A DNA stretch of 64,000 nt from Amborella trichopoda (taxonomy: Eukaryota > Streptophyta > Magnoliopsida > Amborellales > Amborellaceae), in NCBI RefSeq assembly GCF_000471905.2, contig NW_006494856.1, positions 1,026,241 through 1,090,240 of the forward strand. The letters run 5' to 3'. The position numbers and the translations under genes were made by a program. Position 1 is the first letter of the stretch; the number at the start of each line of letters is the position of its first letter. Below the pieces are notes generated by a model that saw only the letters and a program-made list of their open reading frames with translations, was not told where the DNA came from and made no database searches. Positions 43,104-54,303 of the stretch are shown piece by piece.

Positions 43104-46100
43104 GCATGCCACACCGATTGTTGTGCTTTGAGAGAAGCAAGAAGTACAATCATTTGGGAGATTTCCCCTGGCTAGCCATAGGACTACGTGAACGCTGAGG
43201 AGATCCACACAATGTTGTAACTAGGATGCTCAGACGTCTGGATGCAATGTACGGATCTATTCGTGGAGGCTTTAGGGGGAGAAGAGACTTTTTGAGGGAT
43301 TTGCAGGAGTCCTCACCCCTCACCCTTGAGGGAATATTTGTGATTCTGACAACTTGAGGATTTTATAGGGACCTCATTGATAAGAATCAGGCCTATCAAG
43401 CGGCCAAGTGCTATGAACCTTTGGTCGGCATTGTTTGCTGCTACACCAGGTTTTCTTTTGATGATCAGGGTATCTCTGTAGGTCTCGTTCAGCGGGTCCA
43501 ATCGGCGTCTTCTTACCTGTCCCAAAGATCTAGGGGGATTTTGGCGAGGCGGCCTCATGGGCCCCATCCTGCCGGGTCCAGTCAGGGGCTTCTGACCTGT
43601 CTCAAAAATTTGGGCCTGACGGCTAAGGAATGTTTTTAGCAAGGCGATCTCATGGTGAGGAATAACCCCGAATTCTCTGGCAGGTTAGGCCCTGATTTAT
43701 CAGTTTCTTACCTTCATGGGGATCTTTAGCATTTTGGAGGGATCTTTTAGTCGTCATCCTCACCCTCAAGGACTCTCTTTGTTTTTGGAGGAATCTTTTG
43801 GTAATCGTCATCACCCTCAATGGCTCTTTTTATTTTGGTATTTGGGAGATCTTGTGAGGCTCTCACTCCCGAGTGAGCCATCTTGTGTTGTGATTGGATG
43901 CTGACAACTACAGATTTTGTGTGGACTTCGCTAGTCAGAATTACCCATGTTGGCAATTGGGTGTCGGCTGAGGCTGTGGTGCTGCGTCAACCCGCTTTTT
44001 GTTGGCCCAAGCGCCATTTACGGGTTTTCACCTGGACTGGGGAAGTGGCACCTTAAATACGGTTTCACCAACTTTCTTTTATTCAGGGATTTTTTATCCA
44101 TGAACTTTCAGACATGTCCACCCATTCCATCCGTTTTTGCTCACAATGCCCTATAGATTGTCACCATGCCCAGGTTTTTGTTTTCATGGAACTCTTTTAC
44201 TTATGGTTTCGTGACCATGCCCGTTCGTTATTGTTACTCATGGCGTTCTCTTGTCCAGGTATACACCATGCCCGTTATATGTGAAGGCATGTTTAAGGTC
44301 ATGCCTTCGGGAACCGTGCGAACTATAGTTTAGGGTCATATAGCTGGACCGTAGTGGATATGGATGACAATCTATAAGGGCCATGGGGTGAGAATGGTGG
44401 TGATTTGACTTACTTTGGGGAGATGGCATGAGGCTACCTATGAAAAGTGGAAGATGTATGAATGGAAGGTGAAAAGTGGTGACCCACTAGCTAATGGCAA
44501 GTATGAATGGCGGGATGGTTTTCCATTTTGTGAGCATGGGTGAGACTCACTTAGGAATGATGAATAGTGGCAGTGAAGTGAATGGGTTCATTGAGGAAGC
44601 AATGAAGGTGGTGTGCGCACATGGATGGGTCGGTTAGGGAAGGCGTGCGTGAAGATGCATGTAAAAGGAGGTGTGCGCATATATGAGGGTGTGTTTAAGG
44701 TCATGCCTCCGGGACCTGGGCAAAGCAGTTTAACGTCATGCGGTCAGGACGTGCACTACGTTTTACGGTCATATAGCTTGAACCGTGGTTATACTATTTA
44801 AAGTCATGCAACTAAGACCATGCATTTTAAGGTCATGCAACTAGACCTCCACTACAGTTTAAGGTCATATAATTTGGACCATGCAGTTTAGGGTCGTGCA
44901 CTTAGACCACAGCTCTGTAGTTTAAGGTCATGTAGCACGGACCATTGTATGGGTCGCCATGTAGGTAAAAGTCCATGGAGGATAAGTCTGTGGATAGCAA
45001 TCTGACTCCCTAGGGAACAAGCAGAGAGATTAAGATGAAGATGGCGGCTCCATGCGGAGTGGCAAGCAGAAGCGGACTTAACTGGGGATTAAGAGGGCAA
45101 GTGTGACTCCTTGGGGATGATGAGTAATGGTGTGCATGTAACTCTGAGAATGATAGGCTAGAGCACAGATGAAACCCCATTGGGGGTTGAAAAGATAAGA
45201 ATGATCGTAACTCCCTGGGGATAGTGGGTTGCAATAAGATGTGACTCCTACTGGGGATGTTGGTGTGAAACAAACCCTCTGGGAATTGAAGGGGTAAGTG
45301 CGACCCCTTTTTATTTGCATACACCTACCTCCACTAGGGATGTTGATGAAATACACCTAACGAAGAGGTGGTCCATCTTACAATTAAAGTCACGCGTATG
45401 GACTATTTGTCGCAATGTGCGTTACAGTTTTAAGGTCTTGTAGCTTGGACCATGGTTACGCAGTTTAAAGTCATGCAGCTAGGACCATGCAGTTTTAAGG
45501 ACGTGCAACTAGAACGCCGTTACAGTTTAAGGTCATATAGTTTGGACCATGGCGCTAAGCCTTTTAACGTTATGCGGCCAAGACGTGCATTATGATTTAA
45601 GGTCATACAACTAGACCGTGGTCCTGCAATTTAGAGTCATACAATGAGGACCATGCAGTTTAAGGTCGTGCAACTAGACCTTTGCTACAATTTAGGGTCA
45701 TATAGTTTGGACCATGCAGTTTAGGGTCGTGCACATAGACCATGATTTTACAGTTTAAGGTCATGTAGAATGGATCGTGGCTGTGCAGTTTAAGGTCGTG
45801 CAACTCAGACCATTGCTGTGTATTTTAAGGTCATGTAACACGGACCATGGCTGTGTAGTTTAAGGTCTTGCAGTGCGGACCAAGGCTATGCAGTTTAAGG
45901 TCATGCAGCACGGACCAAGGCTATGCAGTTTAAGGTCATGCAGCACAGACCATGGTTATGCAGTTTAAGGTCATACAGCACGGACCATGGTTATACGGTT
46001 TCAAGTCATGCAACTAGGACCATGCGGTTTAAAGTCGTGCAACTAGACCTCTAGTACAGTTTAAGGTCATATAGCCATGCAGTTTAAGGTCATGCACCTA

Positions 46101-48200
46101 AACCACGACTGTGTAGTTTAAGGTCATGCTGCACAGACCATTCCCGTACAGTTTAAGGTCATGCAATACGGACCATTGTTGTGCATTTTAAGGTTATGCA
46201 ACACGGACCATGGCTGTGCAGTTTAAGGTCATGCAGCACGGACCAAGGCTATGCAGTTTAAGGTCATGCAAGATGGACCATGGCTATGCAGTTTAAGGTC
46301 TTGCAGCTCAGACCAAGGCTATGCAGTTTAAGGTCATGCAGCACAGACCATTGTGTGGGGGGAATGTGACTTCAGGAGGAATAGAGCTGTAATTGGGGAC
46401 TTGACTCCCTGAGGAGTGAGGCTGTGGTGCAGGGAATGAACTTCTTGAAGATGCAAAATGCTGGTCCAGATGGGAGTGTCATGGCATGCGCACAACACTA
46501 AGTCTTGGATGGCGCACGCAGCATTGGGCCTAAATGACGCGCGCATGACGTTAGGCCTGTTGTGAAGCCCACGGCGTTACCTTCCAGTTAGGCGCACGAC
46601 GATAAGTCCTCAGTGAAGTGTGTGGCGATTAGTCTTCATGAAGCACACGGTGATAGCTCCCTTGACGAAGCGCACGACAACAACTCCTTGACGAAGCGCG
46701 CGGCGATAGCCTCCAAGTGAAGCGCGCGACAATAACTCTTTCAAGTCTTAGGCTTGACTCGCCCCGACCTAGTCTTATTGCAGTCAAAAGCTAGGGACTG
46801 GAGCATCATTTCGAATTTTGTGAAGGGCAGTTTGTGGCACAACTGAGTATAAAGGAGGAAAAACCCCATTTTACTGTTTTACCGAAGGGTAAAACAGTCG
46901 AAGAGAGTTTTTTGAAGAGAGAGCCGGAGCATCCATCAGGAGTTTCCCAGCTAGAGTTTTTCCTGCCAAAATCTGCAGTACCCAAGCTTTCAAGAGTTTT
47001 CTGGCAAGCTTGAGCAGGTTGTGGGCCTTCGCAACGTGCTTGCGAGTGTTTTTGGAGAGTGCAAAGGTTTTTTGGGCAGCGAAGAGGGGCTTCTTAGAGC
47101 TTCGCCGAGACCTTTTCGGTGAAGCTGCGAGCGTCACAATGGTGCTTTGCAGGAGTTTGAGTGCTTTTTCGGTATTTCCACGATTGCGGGTAGGTTGCAG
47201 AAGGGTCAGAGAGCTCTGACGGTCCTCTGGTTATCGAAATAGGAGGAGCAGTAGTGGGTTCACTGAAATCACAGTGAAATTTTTGTGAGTTGTGGCGAAC
47301 TGCAAAAGTGCAAAAACATGGAGAAGGGAAGCCCGTAGGGTCATAGGGACGCTTTCTGGGGATTTCGATGATTTTCACCGACTCTAGTAACAAGTAGAAG
47401 CCGGGGAAGGTTTTCCAGTGAACAAGAGTGAGTTCCTGACGAGAAAAGGGTGAAAACCTGAGGCGTCACGGGCCTACAACGATCCGGAGATGAACGGTTG
47501 TGGAACGGCAAACCGTCGGCAAGGAGCGATGGTTGGGGAAACTGGAGAGGTGTGGGAGTTAATGCCTCCCGGGAACTGGGAACAGTGGGAACTAGGGTGC
47601 CGCGAGGGCATGCATGATATTAAGTTGCATGCAACGCTACCTTCACGCGTCTCTAAGTTGCGCACGGGATAGCCACACTCGGGAGCATGCCACTCGCGGT
47701 AATGATCTCGTGCGACGTTGGCCTGTCGGTAATGATGGTAGCACGCGGCGTTGAGCTGCGCATGGTAGTGGTCACTTGTGGCATTACGTCACACATGGAG
47801 ATGATCATTCGTGGCATTGAGTTGCCCTCGGCGATGCCTTGTGGGGGCCAAGAGTGATGACAAATGAGAAGGCTCAGTTACTATGGTCTGTTGGAAGTCA
47901 AGTCCTCCAGCATAACAGTGAAGTCCATGTTGTTTTGGAGGAAGGGAATCTATCATGGGCCAGCTCCTTGCCAGAGAAGTCTGCTTTGTATGTCAGATGG
48001 ATTGAAGCGGACTTGAAAATGATTGGCTTCTTCTTTTGTCCTGTAACCATCCTCTTTGAGAACACCCGGCAGATGAACTGAAGCTGACTTCCAAGTGGTT
48101 TTGCTTCTTCTTCATGATAAGGGCGTTTCTTTTTTACTTGTAACTGTCTTCTTATCCTTAGATGCAAGAGCTTTGTAACCTCCCTAATAATGGGCTTGCG
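43104..48200 (-). mobile_element. Long noncoding segment between pol and 3' LTR
   Basis: Five kilobases without recognisable coding sequence, typical in position and size for Tat/Ogre elements. It contains the 35-bp minisatellite (44,285-46,345), a GC-richer block with GCGCACGACGATAAGTCC-type repeats at 46,560-46,740 that resembles the LTR-internal repeat, and unique sequence elsewhere. Short open frames here are not supported as genes. Confidence 0.75.
44285..46345. repeat. 35-bp minisatellite inside the Tat element, 30 or more units
   Basis: The unit starts AGTTTAAGGTCATGCAGCAC and continues GGACCAAGGCTATGC. Regular spacing is plain at 45,893, 45,928 and 45,963. Units run densely from about 45,420 to 46,345 (about 26 copies) and again at 44,690-44,945, with scattered units from 44,285. 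A 430-bp non-repetitive block (44,946-45,375) interrupts them. Central units are most alike; edge units are degenerate, the usual pattern of minisatellite growth. Confidence 0.92.
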
Positions 48201-48564
48201 TGTAGCTTGTAACCTTTTCTAATGCAATGAAAGAAATGAATTTCCTTTGGGTCGACTTAATGTTCTTCTTTTCCATTTCTTCTTTTTACTGCATGCCCTG
48301 CATATCAAGGATAGTACTTCTTTAAGTATCACCCATTGATAGGGGGCATCTCTTCTCCTCCATCCGAGTTTGCCAGTATATAGGCCCCATTTGGTGTGAT
48401 CTTTTTTACTATGAATGGACCTTCCCCCTTGGGTTCGAACTTTTCGGTGTCCATGCATGACAATTGGTCTCTTGACTGCTAAGATTAGATCTCCACGGAC
48501 GAGAGCGAACCTTGACAGATTTGTCAAAGGCTCTCTTCATTCTCCCCGGGTTGAGCTCGAGGTT

Positions 48565-50582
48565 CTACTGGGCCCCTAGTCTCCTTTTGTCAAGGGCATC
48601 CAACTCCTGATAACGGAGCTTGACCCTCTCATCTTCGGTTAGTCCTTGATGTATAGTGACACAGAGTGAAGGTATTTGAACTTCGAGGGGTAAAACCGCC
48701 TCACCTTCATAGAGCAGGGAATAAGGGGTAGAGTTTGTAGCATTGTGAGTGGTGGTGCGATAGGCCCACAGAGCTTCAGGCAGCTTCTCATGCCAATTCT
48801 TCCTTGACTCCAAAACTGACTTCCGGAGCACCCTGCACAAGGTTTTGTTGAATGCCTCAACTAAATTGTTGGCTCCAGGGTAGTACTTGGTCAAGTATTT
48901 CCACTCGAAGCCAAACTAGTTGACTAGGCGATCAACGTGATGGCTTTTGAACTGAGGGCCATTATCAGAGATTATTTGGTCCGGAACCCCGAACTGTTAT
49001 ATGATGTGGAGACGCGCGAAGTTGGCCACAATGGTCCTAGGAACCTGCTTGAGAGGGACTGCTTCAGTCCACTTGGAAAAGTAATTTGTCACTACTAAAA
49101 TGAAGGCATGACCCAAGGTAGAAAGAGGGTCAATGGGTCCTACAATATCCATACCCCACTAGGAAAAGGGCCATGATGTCACTGTAGGATGGAGAGGCTC
49201 CGGGGACTAATGAATGAGGCTTGAGTGAATTTGGCACATTTGGCATCTTTTAGCATAGTTTTGGGCATCAGCCACCATTGAAGGCCAATAATAGTCAAGC
49301 CTGTGTATGCGCTCATAGAGCTTAGGGCTGGACTGATGCAACCCGCAGATATCTGAATGCACTTCTTCGAGTACTTTGCTTGCTTCTTGTGTATCGATGC
49401 ATCTGAGGAGAATTCCATCAAATGATCGACGAAAGAGAACATCCCTATCGAGAAGGGTGTACTTGGTAGACATAAGTCGTATACCATTGTGTTCCACCAG
49501 ATCTTCAGGCAGCCTTCCATGTTTTATGAAATTCATGACGGGCTCCCTCCAATCTCCTACTTGTTCTACCTCTACACACATTGGTTCAAAGGATTCAGGC
49601 TCCCGCTTCTCAGCTTTGGATTCTTTACCTCAAGACATTTCCTGCTCTACCTTAATGACATCCTTGGCAGTGAGGAGTACTCCAAACGGATAAGGCAGGC
49701 ATTCGGGGAAGATATCTCTCTCTTCATCTGCTTCAACTTCGGCTCTCAAGTCGACATGTCTCCATTCTGTTACCCAGATAGGTGTGGGCCTGATGAGGAT
49801 AATTGAATGGTAGCCTCGAGCTTTAAGAGCGCATCGGCCTACGAGTTCAGCCTCCTAGGGATATGACTCAGAGAGAAATCATCGAACTGGGCCATATAAG
49901 ATTTGGTCATGTTATGATAAGGCTTAAGGGTATCCTTCCGCGTGTCATAAATCCCTTTAAGCTACCGGATGACCAGCTCAGGGTCGTCGAAGATGTTTAG
50001 CTGCCCCAAGTCTAGCTCTTGGGCGATCTCCAATCTGATTATGAGGGCTTGATATTCAACTTCATTATGAGAAAATGCCTCTACAAATGAGAAGGATAGA
50101 GGAATCATTCCACCGTCGGGAGTCAGGAACACGACTCCGACACGCCCTCTATCAGACTGGAATGCACCGTCGAAATACATCTCCCACAGCCAAGTTAGCA
50201 CCATATAGAAAACTTTTTCATCGTGGAGATCAGTCGACACAGGAGATTCCGAAGGGACTGGGTGAGCCGCGAGAAATTCTGTTAAGGCTTGACCTTTGAC
50301 TGCCTTCTGTGGTACATACGTGATGTCAAACTCCATCAACAATAATGCCCACTTGGCCAAGTGTCCTAACAGACATGGTTGGGTCATAAGGAACTTGACC
50401 GGGTCTGCCTTGGAGATTAACTTGACCTCATGACCGAGCAAGCAATGGCAGAGCTTCTGTACTGCAAAGATCAAGGCTATTATGTTGTCGTCGGAATTGG
50501 ACGTGCGTAGGGGGTATTTTAGGTCTTGCCCCGGCTTTGACCATTGTGGGGTGCTTTTAGCGTTGTCAGCCATATTGGACAA
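48565..50582 (-). mobile_element. pol region of the Tat element: RNase H, second RNase H, integrase
   Basis: Minus strand, in order: Ty3-type RNase H (NIIALIFAVQKLCHCLLGHE, then ITYVPQKAVKGQALTEFL) at 50,500-50,290; a second, archaeal-like RNase H (MYFDGAFQSDRGRVGVVFLT, then HNEVEYQALI) at 50,170-49,970; the integrase zinc-binding domain with the HHCC layout (VHSDICG...RCQMCQIH) at 49,370-49,220; and the integrase core end and C-terminal part (YYPGANNLVEAFNKTL, then WAYRTT) at 48,890-48,740. The second RNase H identifies the lineage. Broken. Confidence 0.85.
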
Positions 50583-50999
50583 CTCTCGAGCTGTTGATGA
50601 CTCAGGGAAGTCCGCCTGGTTGGACGCCAGGATAAGGCGAGCTGTGCCTGGGATGAAGTCTTATAAGGTTGGCATTGGAGGAAGAGGGCAGATAAATTCT
50701 TCCTCGACTAGTGGTTGAGGAAAACGATTCCTTCGACGAGTGGACCTGGGTGCTCGTTTCCTTTTGGATCCTTGGGGAGGGGTTTGGTTCATCTGCTTGG
50801 GCTAATGAGTAACCCTGGCTTGGTGGATTGCCTCACGCTTCAAGAATTTGAGCCTACTTTGTCCATGGTAGACTTTTCAGGGCTGAGAAGTAGAAGGTTA
50901 TGGAAGGTACGAGGTATCCTCATAAGGGACCTGCATTGGGACTTCCTCTTGGACAAGAGTGACGGCTTGGAAGCGCTCTGAGAGAACGGTGCAAACAAT

Positions 51000-53900
51000 G
51001 TGGCCTTCCTGTACCTTCTCAGCGACTACAACTTCAAACCCAAAGCATTCTTTCAGCTAGTGGCCTCATACTTGGTGATATGGACACTAGAGGTTTTCTG
51101 TACCCTGGGCAAGACACTTAGGCTGCCTGGCGGGCATGGGAGTGATAAGTCCATGTTGGAGCATTGCTTCAAAGAGGGCCTGTAGAGGATCTAGCGATTC
51201 CCTGGACTTGTGTCGGGAGGTCTTCTTACGCTGGTGGAAGAGGGACTTGAGGGTGTCCTTCTGGGTTACTATGAGCTTCTTGGCATTACTACATCTTCTT
51301 TGCCAAGAGCTCATGGAAGCCAGTGCATTCGCTCAGGTCATGGCCTCGTATGAGATGATACGAGCACCAGAGATTCTTAGTTCTCGAAGGGAGAAACTGG
51401 GGCTACCTTGTCGGCTTTGGCATGATGTGTCCTATTTCGAGCATTATGGAAAATAGTGCATGGAGGATGGCGGCATCTTTTTAGATTGTGACTATGTGAA
51501 AAGCCTCAGTTGCCCCGAACGCTTTCTTTAGCTCTTCAAACTTTATTTATTGTTAATAAGGGCTTTGATTGTGTCTTTGAGCTTATAGCTTGTTCTTCAG
51601 TGTTGACCTCTGGCAGTTGGATCATGTTTTGCTCGAGTAGTAGTCGAAGCAATGCAAGAACCCACTCCTTGTCAAAAGGATACACCTTATTCTAGTGATG
51701 GATCCATAAGTCACTTCGATTTATATTTTAGGGGGCGAGACCTGATTGTAGGACTGCTGCTTGCCCCCGGCCTGGGGCATCTGTGCCTTGGAGAGTCCAA
51801 GGTTTGGGGGGTAGCTTTGTTAGTGTCGTCACGGTGACGGCCACACTGATCACCGCTTTTTGCCGGTTACCCCGACTGTTGGAGTGAGATTCGAGTCGGA
51901 GGGTTGCTGACAAGATCTGCCATGGTGCTTGGACAGACCCTCAATACGAACTGCCTTAGAGATGAGCTATGACATGGAGGGTGGATTGGAGGCCTCGACA
52001 TGCAGGGCGATCTTGGGACGTTTGCAGGTCCGGACAGCTTCCTTTTCAGTCATGAGAGTGGAATGAAAGTTTGCCAGCTCTCTCCATCGGGCGATGAACT
52101 TGTCAACTGGCTCATCAGGGTCTTGAGTCAAAGTGAGTAGCTCAATAGTTTCTACGTTCCTTTGGACTTCATCGAAGCATTAGTAAAACAACTGCTTCAT
52201 TTCCTACCAGGTGTGCACCAAGTTTGGAGGCAGCCGAACATACCACTGGAAGGCTGGCCCTTCGAGAGTCTCGACAAACTGATGGAGGAGGGGTCGCCAA
52301 GACGCTTGGAAGTGAGCAGTATGCTGGTGCGGGCATTGAACAAGGGGAGGTTCCCTTTTTGATAGTTCGAGGGAAACGACACTTGGTCGATGTATGAGGG
52401 ATAAAAATTTTGGTAAAGCGGCGCCTCTTGCATGCCCAAGACGTTGTTCTTGATGTTATGGGCTACCATGGCATCTATGTCAGTTTGGGAAACCCCGCAA
52501 GAAGGAGAGTTGTCTTGGCAGACCGGTGGGGGAGTTTGTCTAGGAATTGTGTCTTCACCAGACGGGGAATCGGTCTCATGGTGAGAAGAAGGGGACCTGG
52601 AGGCCTCTAGACGATCCATCTTTTCGAGGATGGACTGCATCATTACCTCAAACCTGTTCATCTGCTCTTCTTGGGTGTCGTCCGGCTCGTTGTTCACCAT
52701 GACACTGACCATTTCTTCTTGAGGGTCAGAGCCAAGTGGAGTAGTGGACTGTAGGGCTTGGAGAGTCGTACAAGGCAAGTCGGTCTGTAGGGGCTCAGCA
52801 TGCCTCGACTGGACTCGAGCCTTGTACGCTGACCTTGTGAGGATCGATTCTCAACGATCCTGGGATCGTGGCTTCTGGACAATGATCACCAAGCAATATT
52901 CTTGGACTTGCTCAGGCTCTGGGATCCGCAAAGGGAAGAAGGGATTATGGGGCAGGAGGTCACTAAGGGTGGTGACCTCGACTGCCTTAGAGGCTTCTCT
53001 GGTCAGGATCTGCAGGCCTCTCTTCTGCTTAGTCTTGAGGCTGCTGTGGACTTCACCCTAGAACCGGGTCTAGGATTTAGATTGCCCCACTTTTCTTGAG
53101 TATGAGAGGGATGTGTCTATTAATTGGGGCAAAGAGTGGGGTCCAAGGACAAAAGGCAACCTGGGTTTCTACCTTGGAGGTTGGAGGCATTCGTCTAACA
53201 TCAAGTAGTTGCTCTGAATTCCCTTGTGGGGCTCGGATGCATGCCTAACTTGAGGCGGCTAACTCAAAATGGTACTCTTAGGGAAAACCTTTGAGTACCA
53301 GGTCTCAAGGTGGTTGCCTAGTGAAGGAGGAGTGACAGAAGAAAGATTTGGCTCATGACTCTGCTTGAGTCAGGATCGGGGAGGAACCTGCAAAGCCGGT
53401 GCATGTGCAACTTTAGGATTAGCCGTCCGGGTGACCTGGGGGTCAGCCGGGCTTAGTCAATGAGTTCGACCTTGAGAGGTCATAACCCATGAGCTTGTGT
53501 TTGTAAGGGACTGGGTGGGAGCCTATCTCTCACAAGATGAAGCTGTGTGGTGAGAGGGAGGACAAAGTGGTCGACCCTCATGTGCTCGAGCGGACGCAGA
53601 ACTAACGCTACCCCGAGCTGTGGGATGCATGGTGCGCGCAGGGTTTGGCCCGAGAAGGCCTAGCCTTGAACGCGAGTTCGAAACAACATGAAAGTTGCCC
53701 CGAGTTGTGGCTCGAGTGGATGGACCACGAGCCCTTAGGTGTGTGTGTGGGGTGGAGACCTCAGGATCTCCGCCTCAGTGTGCCAAGGCTCCGGGTGTAG
53801 AGGTTCGAGGTAGTGAAGGAGTTCCGGGGGTAGCCTTACAGTGGCCCTGATAAACGATGGCAACTTTCTTACCTTTCGTGAGAGTGGATAGGCCAGCCTT

Positions 53901-54155
53901 CCGACGTACCTCAGCAATATGACTGGCAAGGGACTTGCCAATAGCACGGTGCATGTTGTGTGTGGTAGCGGAGGTGCTACCAATGCGAGGGGCATTGGTG
54001 GAGGGTCCACCAGAGCGAGGAAGCGAGGAGTCAGGGACCTTTAAGTCCCCTCTCGCACCAACCCAAGAAAGAACCTGGGAGCCGGACCGTGAGTCCTGAC
54101 TCAGAAGGAGTGTAGGGAAGGAGGCTTGAGTAGCTCGCTTCCCTGAGACGATCAT
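51000..54155 (-). mobile_element. gag region of the Tat element
   Basis: Minus-strand gag-like sequence. A hydrophilic leader with RSPSSHHETDSPSGEDTI-type low complexity (52,778-52,400) precedes NLPLFNARTSILLTSKRLGD-like capsid sequence near 52,300-52,350. A PLQALFEAMLQHGLITP stretch at about 51,200, followed by a YH..GH...C-like motif, resembles the distal gag of Tat elements. It is broken. The upstream open stretch at 54,155-53,775 has no family I recognise. Confidence 0.6.
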
Positions 54156-54282
54156 GAGTGCAGGGAGGAGAAAATCCCCGACTCGGATAAACAGGTTGAA
54201 TAACTCGATGCTATAGAAAGTAGTGCAGAAAGTAAAAGGTGATACTGATCAAACAAGAGCGAACCGACGAAGGAGTAATAAG

Positions 54283-54300
54283 TCCCCAGTGGAGTCGCCA
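54283..54300 (-). other. Primer-binding site of the Tat element
   Basis: On the minus strand, three bases after the LTR, the sequence reads TGGCGACTCCACTGGGGA. Its complement ends in CCA, as expected for the 3' end of a tRNA primer. Which tRNA is not certain. It fixes the element's orientation as minus. Confidence 0.75.
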
Positions 54301-54303
54301 AGC

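Noticed and set aside
45420-46345. CRISPR-like array
   Set aside because: The 35-bp units are directly adjacent with no unique spacers, and the context is a plant retroelement.
47490-48527. Open frames of 60-102 codons on both strands
   Set aside because: They sit in the noncoding post-pol part of the Tat element and match no gag, pol or host domain.
54283-54300. tRNA gene 3' end
   Set aside because: Only an 18-base match position beside an LTR, with no cloverleaf sequence around it; it is the element's primer-binding site.
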